Positions 16,317 to 24,486 of a stretch of DNA of 64,000 nt are shown one piece after another; position 1 is the first letter of the stretch; each line of letters starts with the position of its first letter. Under the pieces are notes generated by a model that was not told the DNA's origin, made no database searches, and saw nothing but the letters and a program-made list of their open reading frames with translations. The stretch is from Pseudacidovorax sp. RU35E (GTDB lineage: Bacteria; Pseudomonadota; Gammaproteobacteria; Burkholderiales; Burkholderiaceae_C). A program made the position numbers and the translations under genes. The stretch covers positions 1 through 64,000 of the forward strand of contig NZ_FTMY01000006.1 of NCBI RefSeq assembly GCF_900156165.1, in the 5' to 3' direction.

Positions 16317-17048
16317 TCAAGCGATCTGCAGGGCCTGCTTCTGCAGCTGCACCAGCTCGGCGATGCCCTTGTCGGCCAGCGCCAGCAGCTGGTTCATTTC
16401 TTCGCGGCTGAAGGCGGCACCTTCGGCCGTGCCCTGCACTTCCACGAAGTGGCCGGCGCCGGTCATGACAACGTTCATGTCGGTGTCGCAGGCGGAATCT
16501 TCGACGTATTCCAGGTCCAGCAGCGGCGTGCCCTGCACGATGCCGACCGAGATGGCGGCCACATGGCTGCGGATGGGCGACGCGGCCAGCGTGCCGGCAG
16601 CGATGAGCTTGGCGACGGCGTCGTGCGCCGCCACGAAGGCGCCCGTGATGGCCGCCGTGCGGGTGCCGCCGTCGGCCTGCAGCACGTCGCAGTCGAGGTA
16701 GATCGTGCGCTCGCCCAGAGCGGCCAGGTCGAACACGGCGCGCATCGAACGGCCGATGAGGCGCTGGATCTCCTGCGTGCGCCCACTCTGCTTGCCCTTG
16801 GCGGCTTCGCGGCTGCCACGGGTGTGGGTGGCGCGGGGCAGCATGCCGTATTCGGCCGTGACCCAGCCTTCGCCGCTGCCCTTCTTGTGCGGCGGCACCT
16901 TCTCTTCGACGGAGGCAGTGCACAGCACGCGGGTCTCGCCGAATTCGATCAGCACTGAGCCTTCGGCATGGATGGTGAAGCCGCGCGTGATGCGCACGGG
17001 ACGAAGCTGGTCGGCGGCACGGCCGCTGCTGCGAGTGAAGGAGCTCAT
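16317..17048 (-). CDS. rph: Ribonuclease PH
   Basis: Phosphorolytic 3'-5' exoribonuclease of 243 aa that trims tRNA 3' ends. Family features: [30 protein letters not shown] near the N-terminus, [12 protein letters not shown], the phosphate-binding region [13 protein letters not shown], and [17 protein letters not shown]. Start ATG 17048 gives the expected [18 protein letters not shown]; the longer frame runs into the phosphatase region and is not conserved. First gene of the rph-rdgB-hemW unit, 82 nt downstream of the phosphatase gene. Confidence 0.96.
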   Translation of the reverse strand: MSSFTRSSGRAADQLRPVRITRGFTIHAEGSVLIEFGETRVLCTASVEEKVPPHKKGSGEGWVTAEYGMLPRATHTRGSREAAKGKQSGRTQEIQRLIGRSMRAVFDLAALGERTIYLDCDVLQADGGTRTAAITGAFVAAHDAVAKLIAAGTLAASPIRSHVAAISVGIVQGTPLLDLEYVEDSACDTDMNVVMTGAGHFVEVQGTAEGAAFSREEMNQLLALADKGIAELVQLQKQALQIA

Positions 17049-17130
17049 GAGGGTTCTCTGGATCGAATACGTAGAAAGCGAAGCGACGACCTGCGGGCAC
17101 GAACGCGCGCCAGGCAGCACCTCGCGCGGA

Positions 17131-18036
17131 TCAGTTCTTGCGGGCGGCGGAGCGCCGTATGGCCTCGTTGATCTCGGCGATGGAGCGCTCGATGGCGGCC
17201 TCGTCGAGTTCGTCGTGGTCTTCCTCGCCCGGCATTCCGGCCTGGATGCTGGAGGCGAAGACATCGGGACCGATGCTGTCGGTGGAGACGCCGGGCTCGG
17301 AGCCGGGGGCGTCCGGCGTCTCCCACTCCACGGCGATCAAGGTGACGTTGTCGGAATGGCTGCCACCGCGACGCAGGGCCATCTCGACCAGTTCGGGAGC
17401 CGCGTCCGCAACCGGCCGCGCGGACAGGGTACGCACCAGCAGCGCGTCCTCGACGACGCCCCACAGGCCGTCCGAGCAGAGCATCAGCCGATCCCCCTGC
17501 TGCAGCGGAAGCGGCTCCGACAGATCGAACAGCGGCGGTACCGGCGAGCCCAGACAGGTCTGCAGGATGTTGCGATTGACCGGCGCATCGACGCCGTCCG
17601 TGGCGCGCGGTCGCTCGGCATTGGAATGGTCACGCGTGCGCACCAGCAACCGGTGGTCGCGCACCACATACAGCCGCGAATCGCCGCAGTGGATCCAGGT
17701 GGCGCAGCCTTGCTGGAGCACGCCCACCACGATGGTGGTGCGCGGCGTGTCGAGCATGGCCTTGCCGCCGGCATAGCGCATGATCTGCTGGTGCGCGGCC
17801 ATCACGGCTGCCACCAGAAAGGCGCGCACGTCCTTGAGCACCGGCCGCGCGTCGCGCTGGAACATGGCGGCCACGGCCTGCAGCGCGATCTGCGCCGCCA
17901 CCTCGCCTTCCGGATGACCGCCCATGCCGTCGGCCAGCACGAACAGCGCGGACTCGCGGGTGTAGCAGTAGCCCATGCGGTCCTCGTTCTTGAGGCGCCC
18001 GCCCTTGCGGCTGACCTGGAAGACGGAGAACTTCAT
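17131..18036 (-). CDS. PP2C-family protein phosphatase
   Basis: Mn/Mg-dependent Ser/Thr phosphatase of 301 aa. The metal-binding Asp residues appear in [41 protein letters not shown] and [10 protein letters not shown], so it looks catalytically complete. The C-terminal 60 residues are acidic then basic ([24 protein letters not shown]) and are probably a flexible tail. Its ATG overlaps the stop of the upstream kinase by four bases; the two enzymes most likely act antagonistically on the same substrates. A frame extending to 18234 overlaps the kinase and is rejected. Confidence 0.94.
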   Translation of the reverse strand: MKFSVFQVSRKGGRLKNEDRMGYCYTRESALFVLADGMGGHPEGEVAAQIALQAVAAMFQRDARPVLKDVRAFLVAAVMAAHQQIMRYAGGKAMLDTPRTTIVVGVLQQGCATWIHCGDSRLYVVRDHRLLVRTRDHSNAERPRATDGVDAPVNRNILQTCLGSPVPPLFDLSEPLPLQQGDRLMLCSDGLWGVVEDALLVRTLSARPVADAAPELVEMALRRGGSHSDNVTLIAVEWETPDAPGSEPGVSTDSIGPDVFASSIQAGMPGEEDHDELDEAAIERSIAEINEAIRRSAARKN

Positions 18037-19046
18037 GATGCGGCCGGACGGGTGGTCGGCGCGCCCGCCTTGGCCACCGGCTTGCGTTCGGGCGTGCGCA
18101 TGTTGTCGATCGACAGGCGCATGCGTTCGGCCACGGAGAGCTTGGTGTAGCGGCGCTCGCCCTCGCGCCCCAGTTCCTTCTGCAGCGCGAAGACGGATTG
18201 CGGGCGCGACAGCGGGTCGAGCGCCATGCACCACTCCACGACCTCGATCAGATCGTCGGAGTACACGCCACGCAGCCGCGTGAGCGAAAGGCCCAGACGG
18301 TCCTTTTCGAGCCGCTGCGGCGCATCGAGCGGCGGATACCCGTGCATGCAGGCATACACGCAGGCGCCCACGGCGTAGATGTCGGTCCAGGGACCCATCG
18401 AGGAATCGCGCCGGTACATCTCGGGCGCAGCGAAGCCCGGCGTGTACATCGGCCGCACGAAGTTGCCCTCCTTGGAAAGCACCTCGCGCGCCGCGCCAAA
18501 GTCGATCATCACCGCACGGTCGTCGTCGGTGATGAAGATGTTGGCCGGCTTGATGTCGAGGTGCAGCATCTTGTGCTGGTGCACCACGCGCAGGCCGCGC
18601 AGGATCTCGTCGAACAGCGAGCGGATGGTCGACTCGCGCAGGACCTTGGGGCGCTTGAGTTCGCGGGCCGTGACGACGAAGTCCTGGAGCGTCGCGCCCT
18701 CCAGGTAGTTCATCACCATGTAGACGGTCTCGTTCTCGCGGAAGAAGTTGAGCACGCTCACCACCGAGGCGTGGGCGATCTGTGCGAGCGCGCGGCCTTC
18801 CTCGAAAAAGCTCTTGAGGCCCAGGCGGTAGAGCGACAGCTTTTCGGGCGGCACCTGCGGCGTGAGGCTGCCGTCATCGCGCGTGACGAGCGACGAAGGA
18901 AGGTATTCCTTGATGGCGACCTGCTGGCCGGCCTTGTCCACCGCCAGGTAGACGACGCCGAAGCCTCCGGAGGAGATGCGGCGCACGACGCGGTAGCCAC
19001 CGATCACCGTGTCCGGCATCAGGGGCGACGGTTTGACCTTTGACAT
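18033..19046 (-). CDS. Hanks-type Ser/Thr protein kinase (HLD catalytic-loop variant)
   Basis: Cytoplasmic kinase of 337 aa without a transmembrane segment. Visible motifs: glycine loop ISSGGFGVVY, lysine in VAIKEYLP, catalytic loop HLDIKPANI, MIDFGAAR (DFG) and GFAAPEMY (APE). The usual HRD Arg is Leu, so it is a non-RD kinase, while the catalytic Asp, Lys and Asn are kept. ATG 19046 (MSKVKPSPLMPDTVIGGYR) is preferred; the longer frame extends across yicC's start region. It overlaps the PP2C gene by four bases and is divergent from yicC across 119 bp. Substrate unknown. Confidence 0.93.
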   Translation of the reverse strand: MSKVKPSPLMPDTVIGGYRVVRRISSGGFGVVYLAVDKAGQQVAIKEYLPSSLVTRDDGSLTPQVPPEKLSLYRLGLKSFFEEGRALAQIAHASVVSVLNFFRENETVYMVMNYLEGATLQDFVVTARELKRPKVLRESTIRSLFDEILRGLRVVHQHKMLHLDIKPANIFITDDDRAVMIDFGAAREVLSKEGNFVRPMYTPGFAAPEMYRRDSSMGPWTDIYAVGACVYACMHGYPPLDAPQRLEKDRLGLSLTRLRGVYSDDLIEVVEWCMALDPLSRPQSVFALQKELGREGERRYTKLSVAERMRLSIDNMRTPERKPVAKAGAPTTRPAAS

Positions 19047-19165
19047 AATCGGAGGCTTCGCCCGAAGAGGGGAGGCGGCATGCCCGTCGATCCACATGAG
19101 AGAGGGCGCCGGCCCGTCGCTTCTGCGGGGCTTGTCACACGAACACGAGCCGAGAGCGAGGTGCA

Positions 19166-20083
19166 ATGTCAGTTTACAGCATGACCGGTTACGCCAGCGG
19201 GCAGAGCCGCGCGTCAACCCCCGATGCCTCGGCCGGCGAGGAAAGGCCGGGCCCGCGCCTGGGCCTGGAACTGCGCGCCGTCAACAGCCGCTTCCTGGAC
19301 CTGAGCTTCAAGCTGCCCGAAGAGCTGCGCCAGCACGAGCCGGCCCTGCGCGAACTGCTCACCCGCCGGCTCAAGCGCGGCAAGGTCGAGATGCGCGGCT
19401 CCGTCGAGACCGGTGCCGACACCAGCTTGGCCGAGCCCTCCGTGCGTCTTCTTCAGCGACTCAATGGTGTTCAGGATGCCGTGCGGGCCTGGCTGCCCAC
19501 GGCCCGCGAACTGAGCGTGGCCGATGTCCTGCGCCTGGCGGGCAACGACGGCGGTCGCGGGGTGTCGGCTGAGCAGTTCGACGTGGTCGCCCTGGCGACC
19601 TCGGTGGTGGACGACCTGATCGCGGCGCGCGAACGCGAAGGCGCGCGGTTGGTGGCACTGCTGCAGGAGCGGCTGCAAGCGCTGCGCACGCTGGCCGAGC
19701 AGGCAGAGCCACTCGTGCCCAAACTGGTCGAGCAGCAACGCACCCGCTTCCTCGAACGCTGGCAAGAAGCCATGGGCCTCACGACCGGCAGCGCAACGCC
19801 CGAAGCCGCCCAGGACCGCGCGCTGTCCGAAGCGACGGCCTTTGCGATCCGCATCGACGTCGCCGAGGAACTCGGCCGCCTGCGCGCCCACCTCGACGAG
19901 ATCGACCGGTTGCTCACCAAGGGCGGCGAGGTCGGCAAGCGGCTCGACTTCCTCATCCAGGAACTGCACCGCGAAGCCAACACGCTGGGCTCGAAGTCGG
20001 CCGCACTCGAGCTCACCCGCATCGGCGTCGACATGAAGGTGCTGATCGAGCAGATGCGCGAGCAGGTCCAGAACATCGAATGA
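19166..20083 (+). CDS. YicC family endoribonuclease/RNA-decay factor
   Basis: Protein of 305 aa beginning [12 protein letters not shown], the YicC N-terminal signature, with [21 protein letters not shown] following and the C-terminal DUF1732 block [20 protein letters not shown]. YicC-family proteins in E. coli take part in sRNA decay and the family has endoribonuclease activity. It overlaps gmk by four bases (20080-20083), so both are translated from one message. It is the first gene of yicC-gmk-rpoZ-spoT. Confidence 0.92.
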   Translation: MSVYSMTGYASGQSRASTPDASAGEERPGPRLGLELRAVNSRFLDLSFKLPEELRQHEPALRELLTRRLKRGKVEMRGSVETGADTSLAEPSVRLLQRLNGVQDAVRAWLPTARELSVADVLRLAGNDGGRGVSAEQFDVVALATSVVDDLIAAREREGARLVALLQERLQALRTLAEQAEPLVPKLVEQQRTRFLERWQEAMGLTTGSATPEAAQDRALSEATAFAIRIDVAEELGRLRAHLDEIDRLLTKGGEVGKRLDFLIQELHREANTLGSKSAALELTRIGVDMKVLIEQMREQVQNIE

Positions 20084-20709
20084 GCGCCATGGAATACCCC
20101 GGAAACCTCTTCGTCGTTGCGGCCCCGAGCGGTGCCGGCAAGTCCAGCCTGGTCAAGGCGCTGCGGGAACTCGACACCGGCGTGAACCCGTCGGTCTCCC
20201 ATACCACGCGAGCACCGCGGGGGCAGGAAAAGCACGGCCGAGAGTATTTCTTCGTATCGCCAGCGGAATTCGACGCCATGGTGCAGGCCGAGGCCTTCCT
20301 GGAGTGGGCCAATGTGCACGGCCACCGCTATGGCACCTCAAAGCGCGCGGTCGAAGAGCGCATCGCTTCGGGCGCGGATGTCATTCTGGAGATCGACTTC
20401 CAGGGTGCGCTGCAGGTGCGCAAGGTGTTCGCCAACGCGGTGCTGATCTTCATCCTGCCGCCCAGTTGGGAAGAACTGCGCTCCCGCCTGGAGCGCCGCG
20501 GCGAGGACGCGCCCGACGTCATCGAGCTCCGCCTGCAGAATGCGGCCGAGGAGATGACGCAAACCCGCGAATTCGACTACGTTATAATCAACGAGTTATT
20601 TGAGCGCGCGCTTTTCGACCTCAAAGCGATCGTTCACGCGCAGAGGCTGCGCTACTCGGCCCAGCGTCGCGCACGTGCCGACACCTTCGCGGCATTGAAT
20701 ATTCCCTGA
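20080..20709 (+). CDS. gmk: Guanylate kinase
   Basis: Enzyme of 209 aa that phosphorylates GMP to GDP. P-loop [11 protein letters not shown] (about residues 14-24), the GMP-binding region [21 protein letters not shown], and [16 protein letters not shown] are all typical. The start overlaps the yicC stop by four bases, and rpoZ follows 22 nt downstream. The order gmk-rpoZ-spoT is conserved across proteobacteria and links GTP supply to the stringent-response gene downstream. Confidence 0.97.
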   Translation: MSAMEYPGNLFVVAAPSGAGKSSLVKALRELDTGVNPSVSHTTRAPRGQEKHGREYFFVSPAEFDAMVQAEAFLEWANVHGHRYGTSKRAVEERIASGADVILEIDFQGALQVRKVFANAVLIFILPPSWEELRSRLERRGEDAPDVIELRLQNAAEEMTQTREFDYVIINELFERALFDLKAIVHAQRLRYSAQRRARADTFAALNIP

Positions 20710-20731
20710 CACTTCACCAAGGCATACCGTC

Positions 20732-20935
20732 ATGGCCCGCATCACCGTCGAAGACTGCCTGCAGCAGATCCCCAACCGCTTCCAACTCGTGCTGGCCGCG
20801 ACCTATCGCGCCCGCATGCTGAGCCAGGGCCACGCGCCCAAGATCGAGAGCAAGAACAAGCCTGCGGTCACTGCGCTGCGCGAGATCGCCGACGGCAAGG
20901 TCGGCCTCGAGATGCTGAAGAAGGTTCCGGGCTGA
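20732..20935 (+). CDS. rpoZ: RNA polymerase omega subunit
   Basis: A 67-aa omega subunit, [28 protein letters not shown], with the family [16 protein letters not shown] block. Omega helps assembly of RNA polymerase by clamping beta-prime and forms part of one ppGpp site. It sits between gmk and spoT; an intrinsic terminator follows at 20969, so spoT probably depends on read-through or its own promoter. Confidence 0.97.
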   Translation: MARITVEDCLQQIPNRFQLVLAATYRARMLSQGHAPKIESKNKPAVTALREIADGKVGLEMLKKVPG

Positions 20936-20968
20936 TCGCCACCGTTCTCAGCGTCATTCGCCGAGAAC

Positions 20969-20995
20969 AAGCACCTTTCGAGGTGCTTTTTTTAC
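20969..20995 (+). terminator. Intrinsic terminator after rpoZ
   Basis: An eight-base-pair stem AAGCACCT / AGGTGCTT with a TTCG tetraloop, ending in a run of T. It lies 33 nt after the rpoZ stop and just before spoT. Confidence 0.85.
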
Positions 20996-21037
20996 GCCCG
21001 GACGCTGCAGGACGCGTCAGCGGCTAAAGTCGGACGC

Positions 21038-23293
21038 ATGAGTGTGGTCCTTCCCTCCTCCGCCTCCGGTTCGTTGCCCGCGCCCGGCAAAGCGCCCACG
21101 GCGGCGCTGAATGCGGCTGCGGCCAGCTTCGCCGCCTTGACGGCCCGGTTGGACTATCTGGCTGCGGAAGACGTGGACCTGGTGCGCCGCGCCTATCGTT
21201 TCGCAGACGAGGCGCATCTGGGTCAACTGCGCAACAGCGGCGAGCCCTACATCACTCACCCCATCGCGGTGGCGGCGCAGTGCGCCGAGTGGAAGCTGGA
21301 CGCCCAGGCGCTGATGGCAGCGCTGTTGCATGACGCCATCGAAGACTGCGGCGTCACCAAGCCCGAACTGGTCGAGCGCTTCGGTTCGGCGGTGGCGGAA
21401 CTGGTGGACGGGCTTACCAAGCTCGACAAGCTGCAGTTCGACACGCGCGAGGAAAACCAGGCCGAGTCCTTCCGCAAGATGCTGCTGGCCATGGCGCGCG
21501 ACGTGCGCGTCATCCTCATCAAGCTGGCCGACCGCACGCACAACATGCGCACCCTCAGCGACGCACCGCGTGCCAAGTGGGGCCGCATCGCGCGGGAGAC
21601 GCTGGACATCTATGCCCCCATCGCCTATCGGCTCGGGCTGAACCAGACCTATCGCGAGTTGCAGGAACTGTCGTTCCGACACCTCAAGCCCTGGCGCTAC
21701 GCCATCCTCACCAAAGCCGTCTCCAAGGCCCGCAGCCGGCGGCGCGATCTCATCCAGAAGGTCCAGCGCGACGTGGAGACGGCGTTTGCTGCCGCCGGCC
21801 TTCAGGTGCGAATCGCCGGCCGCGAGAAGACGCTCTACTCCATCTACCGCAAGATGGACGACAAGCACCTGAGCTTTGCACAGGTCACGGACATCTACGG
21901 CTTCCGGCTGGTCGTGCCGAGCACCATTGCCTGCTACACGGGCCTGGGCGTGCTGCACCAGCTGTACAAGCCGCATCCGGGCAAGTTCAAGGACCACATC
22001 GCGATCCCCAAGATCAACGGCTACCAGTCGCTGCACACGACGTTGGTCGGCCCTTCGGGCGTGAACGTGGAGTTCCAGCTGCGAACCGAGGCGATGCATG
22101 TCGTTGCCGAATCGGGCGTGGCTGCGCACTGGCTGTACAAGGCCGCGGGCGACGCGGACCAGGGCGAGCGCGTGAGCGCCAAGTGGCTGCAGTCGCTGGT
22201 CGACATCCAGGACGAGACCCGCGATGCGCGCGAATTCTGGGAACACGTCAAGGTCGACCTGTTCCCTGACGCCGTCTACGTCTTCACGCCACGCAGCGAG
22301 ATCCTTGCACTGCCACGCGGTGCCACGGTGGTGGACTTTGCCTACGCCATCCATACCAACGTCGGCCACCATGCATCCGCCGCCCGCATCAACGGCGAGC
22401 AGGTTCCGCTGCGAACCGAACTCAAGAACGGCGATGTGGTCGAGGTGATCACGGCACCCGTCTCCACGCCCAACCCGGCATGGCTGGGCTTTGTGCGCAC
22501 CGGGCGAGCCCGCTCGAAGATCCGCAACTACCTCAAGACTCTCGCCCAGGCCGAGTCGGAGCGCCTCGGCGAAAAGCTGCTTTCCCAGGCGCTCCGGGCC
22601 GAGGGGGTGCGCAAGCTGCCGGGCAGCGAGGCCGACTACCAGCCCATCTGGGACAAGCTGCTGCGATTCACCGGCAACCGCAACCGCGAGGACCTGATGA
22701 CCGACATCGGTCTCGGCAAGCGGGTGGCCAGCATCGTGGCCAAGCGGTTGATGACACTGCTGGCCGAGCGTGGCGAGAAGCCCGATGCGCTGCTGATGAG
22801 TCGTGAGCGCTTCACGGCGCATGAGAACGTCTCCCAGGGTGCGGTCACGCTGGACGGCAGCGAGAACTCATCCGTGCGGTTTGCGCTGTGCTGCCGGCCG
22901 GTGCCCGGTGATCCGATCGTGGGCTACCTTGGCCACGGCGAAGGTCTGGTGGTCCACACCGACGCGTGCGGCGTCGGTCAACGACTGCGCCACAAGGACG
23001 CCGAGCGATTCTTCGCCGTGGAGTGGGCCGACGAGCCCGTGCGCAGTTTCGAGACGGGCATCCTGGTGACCGTGCGCAACGACAAGGGTGTGCTGGCGCG
23101 CGTCGCCTCCACCCTCGCCCGGGCCGAGGCCGACATCACCCACGTCGAAATGCCGGACGAGAGCCAGCAGGATTCGACCGACCTGCGCTTCGTCATCGCG
23201 GTGCGCGATTCAGCCCATGTCGAATCCGTTCTGCGCGCCGCGCGGCGTACGCCGTCCGTGCTGTCGGCGCGGCGGATCGTGCCTGCGCCCTGA
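21038..23293 (+). CDS. spoT: Bifunctional (p)ppGpp synthetase/hydrolase, RSH family
   Basis: Stringent-response enzyme of 751 aa. Domain order: HD hydrolase (about 50-190) with the HD pair in ALLHDAIEDCG, ppGpp synthetase (about 240-350, with KHLSFAQVTDIYGFRLVVPS), TGS (about 405-465, VYVFTPRSEILALPRGAT), and C-terminal ACT (about 675-750, GILVTVRNDKGVLARVAS). The HD motif is intact, so hydrolysis is expected, and the synthetase region looks complete. The gene neighbourhood (gmk-rpoZ upstream) is that of spoT and not relA. The 17-residue Ala/Pro-rich stretch near the start is variable in the family. Confidence 0.95.
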   Translation: MSVVLPSSASGSLPAPGKAPTAALNAAAASFAALTARLDYLAAEDVDLVRRAYRFADEAHLGQLRNSGEPYITHPIAVAAQCAEWKLDAQALMAALLHDAIEDCGVTKPELVERFGSAVAELVDGLTKLDKLQFDTREENQAESFRKMLLAMARDVRVILIKLADRTHNMRTLSDAPRAKWGRIARETLDIYAPIAYRLGLNQTYRELQELSFRHLKPWRYAILTKAVSKARSRRRDLIQKVQRDVETAFAAAGLQVRIAGREKTLYSIYRKMDDKHLSFAQVTDIYGFRLVVPSTIACYTGLGVLHQLYKPHPGKFKDHIAIPKINGYQSLHTTLVGPSGVNVEFQLRTEAMHVVAESGVAAHWLYKAAGDADQGERVSAKWLQSLVDIQDETRDAREFWEHVKVDLFPDAVYVFTPRSEILALPRGATVVDFAYAIHTNVGHHASAARINGEQVPLRTELKNGDVVEVITAPVSTPNPAWLGFVRTGRARSKIRNYLKTLAQAESERLGEKLLSQALRAEGVRKLPGSEADYQPIWDKLLRFTGNRNREDLMTDIGLGKRVASIVAKRLMTLLAERGEKPDALLMSRERFTAHENVSQGAVTLDGSENSSVRFALCCRPVPGDPIVGYLGHGEGLVVHTDACGVGQRLRHKDAERFFAVEWADEPVRSFETGILVTVRNDKGVLARVASTLARAEADITHVEMPDESQQDSTDLRFVIAVRDSAHVESVLRAARRTPSVLSARRIVPAP

Positions 23294-23331
23294 GCGCCCC
23301 TCCGCTCCGTCGCCCGCCCGCTGTGGTCCGA

Positions 23332-23898
23332 TCAGCGGGAAGCCGGAGCCGGGTACACAACCTCGACCACCTCGATCTCCTGCGTCCCGCCGGGTGTCAC
23401 CAGCTTGAGCGCATCGCCCACGTGCGCCTTGAGCAAGGTCCGCGAGATGGGCGCGATCCAGCTCACCTGGCGTTTTGCGCTCTCCGCCTCGTCGATCCCC
23501 AGGATGGTGACCGTGTGCTCCTCGCCGGATTCGTCCGCATAGGTCACGGTGGCGCCAAAGAACACCTGGTCGCTGCCGTGGTGGACCGATGGATCGGTCA
23601 CTTCGGCGATCTCCAGGCGTTTGGTGAGAAAGCGGATCCGCCGGTCGATTTCTCGAAGGCGCTTCTTGCCGTACAGGTAGTCGCCGTTTTCCGAGCGATC
23701 ACCATTCTTGGCGGCCCAGTGGACGGCTTCGACCACCTTGGGACGCTCCACATCCATCAATGACAGCAGTTCGGCACGCAGGCGCTCGTAACCTGCCGGC
23801 GTGATGTAGTTCTTGCCACCTGGGGGCAAGGGCGGGAGGCCGCCGGCCTCGTCGTCCTCATCACCGTTGTCGCTTTCCTTGGTGAAGGCTTTGCTCAT
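23332..23898 (-). CDS. greB: Transcription elongation factor GreB
   Basis: Protein of 188 aa. An acidic, Pro-rich N-terminal extension (SDNGDEDDEAGGLPPLPPGG) precedes the Gre coiled coil starting at NYITPAGYERLRAEL, with basic-patch residues NGDRSENGDYLYGKKRLREID, followed by the FKBP-like C-terminal domain (FFGATVTYADESGEEHTV, ISWIAPISRTLL region). GreB stimulates RNA cleavage by backtracked RNA polymerase; the GDYLYGKKRLREID sequence matches GreB more than GreA. It converges with spoT. Confidence 0.94.
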   Translation of the reverse strand: MSKAFTKESDNGDEDDEAGGLPPLPPGGKNYITPAGYERLRAELLSLMDVERPKVVEAVHWAAKNGDRSENGDYLYGKKRLREIDRRIRFLTKRLEIAEVTDPSVHHGSDQVFFGATVTYADESGEEHTVTILGIDEAESAKRQVSWIAPISRTLLKAHVGDALKLVTPGGTQEIEVVEVVYPAPASR

Positions 23899-23930
23899 GC
23901 GCGAGATCCCTCAAAAGCTCTTGGACAAAG

Positions 23931-23965
23931 AAAAACGGGCTAGCGCTTGTGGCGCTAACCCGTTG
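23931..23965 (-). terminator. Intrinsic terminator after tRNA-Arg
   Basis: A 12-bp stem (23935-23946 with 23952-23963) with a five-base loop, followed on the minus strand by a T-tract. Its single irregular pair is a G-U wobble when read on the minus strand but a C-A mismatch on the plus strand, which supports a minus-strand RNA. It lies 18 nt past the tRNA-Arg 3' end. Confidence 0.75.
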
Positions 23966-23982
23966 TTCCCCATAGGGAAATA

Positions 23983-24059
23983 TGGTGCGGCTGGCAGGAA
24001 TCGAACCCACGACCCCTTGGTTCGTAGCCAAGTACTCTATCCAGCTGAGCTACAGCCGC
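23983..24059 (-). tRNA. tRNA-Arg (anticodon ACG)
   Basis: A 77-nt tRNA on the minus strand. The acceptor GCGGCTG pairs with CAGCCGC, discriminator A, encoded CCA at 23985-23983. D-arm GCTCAGCTGGATAGAGT, anticodon loop CTACGAA giving anticodon ACG, T-arm GTGGGTTCGATTCCTGC. ACG (A34 normally modified to inosine) reads CGU/CGC/CGA. Confidence 0.96.
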
Positions 24060-24132
24060 TGAGCTTTCTAGTATAGCACGACATTATCGTGGCGCCAACT
24101 ATTAAGCAAAACTTTCTTCGTTTCTTCCGTCC

Positions 24133-24460
24133 TGGTAGGCCGTGCTGGGCTTGAACCAGCGACCAAAGGATTATGCCTACCACTTCAGCTTTCGCTGCCC
24201 GTTTCCGGTTCGTGGTCTGGACTCTGTCTTGCCTTTCGGCCTTCCCGTCGAGTCTCTACACGTTCCCCTTTCGGGGCTTCGCTCGGTGTTGGCCTGGCGC
24301 TCGGAAGAGCACGTTAGCGTTCGCCGAATTTGAGAAGTTCTACTTCAAGGCAGAGTGAACTTACCTTGAGCAACCCGTCGGGCCTCACCCTTTGGCGCCG
24401 AGACACCTTTAGGCTGCTGCCCTTCAAGTCCTCTGCTCTAACCAACTGAGCTAACGGCCC
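24133..24460 (-). tRNA. tRNA-Ile (anticodon CAT) split by a group I intron
   Basis: Exon 1 is 24460-24427 (GGGCCGTTAGCTCAG through GAGGACT) and exon 2 is 24175-24133 (CATAATCCTTTGG through CCA). Joined they make a 77-nt tRNA very like tRNA-Ile2: acceptor GGGCCGT with ACGGCCT, anticodon stem GAGGA with TCCTT, loop CTCATAA, T-arm CTGGTTCAAGCCCAG. The CAT anticodon, lysidine-modified in such tRNAs, reads AUA. The joint was placed so the intron follows U33 and ends in G, the group I rule. Joining one base later would give anticodon TAT with an intron ending in C, which is less likely. Confidence 0.9.
24176..24426 (-). ncRNA. Group I self-splicing intron (251 nt) in the tRNA-Ile anticodon loop
   Basis: Sits between U33 and C34 of the tRNA. 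Read on the minus strand it shows the conserved group I core elements in order: AAATTCGGCGAACGCTAA (P element), GCCAACACCGAGC (Q element), AGAGACTCGACGGG (R element) and AAGACAGAGTCC (S element), the last two giving the P3/P7 pairings. The intron ends in G. Small tRNA introns of this kind (subgroup IC3) are known in cyanobacteria, Agrobacterium tRNA-Arg and Azoarcus tRNA-Ile. There is no room for a homing endonuclease. I could not assign P1 with confidence. Confidence 0.9.
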
Positions 24461-24486
24461 GAAGAAGTGGGATTATGACACGCTTT

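Noticed and set aside
14425-17100. A single 891-codon minus-strand frame covering hemW and upstream
   Set aside because: Only the part from 15684 is HemW; the rest is Arg-rich out-of-frame reading of rdgB and rph.
24142-24358. Short plus-strand frames inside the split tRNA-Ile
   Set aside because: They lie antisense to the tRNA and intron and have no family features; the intron has no room for an endonuclease gene.
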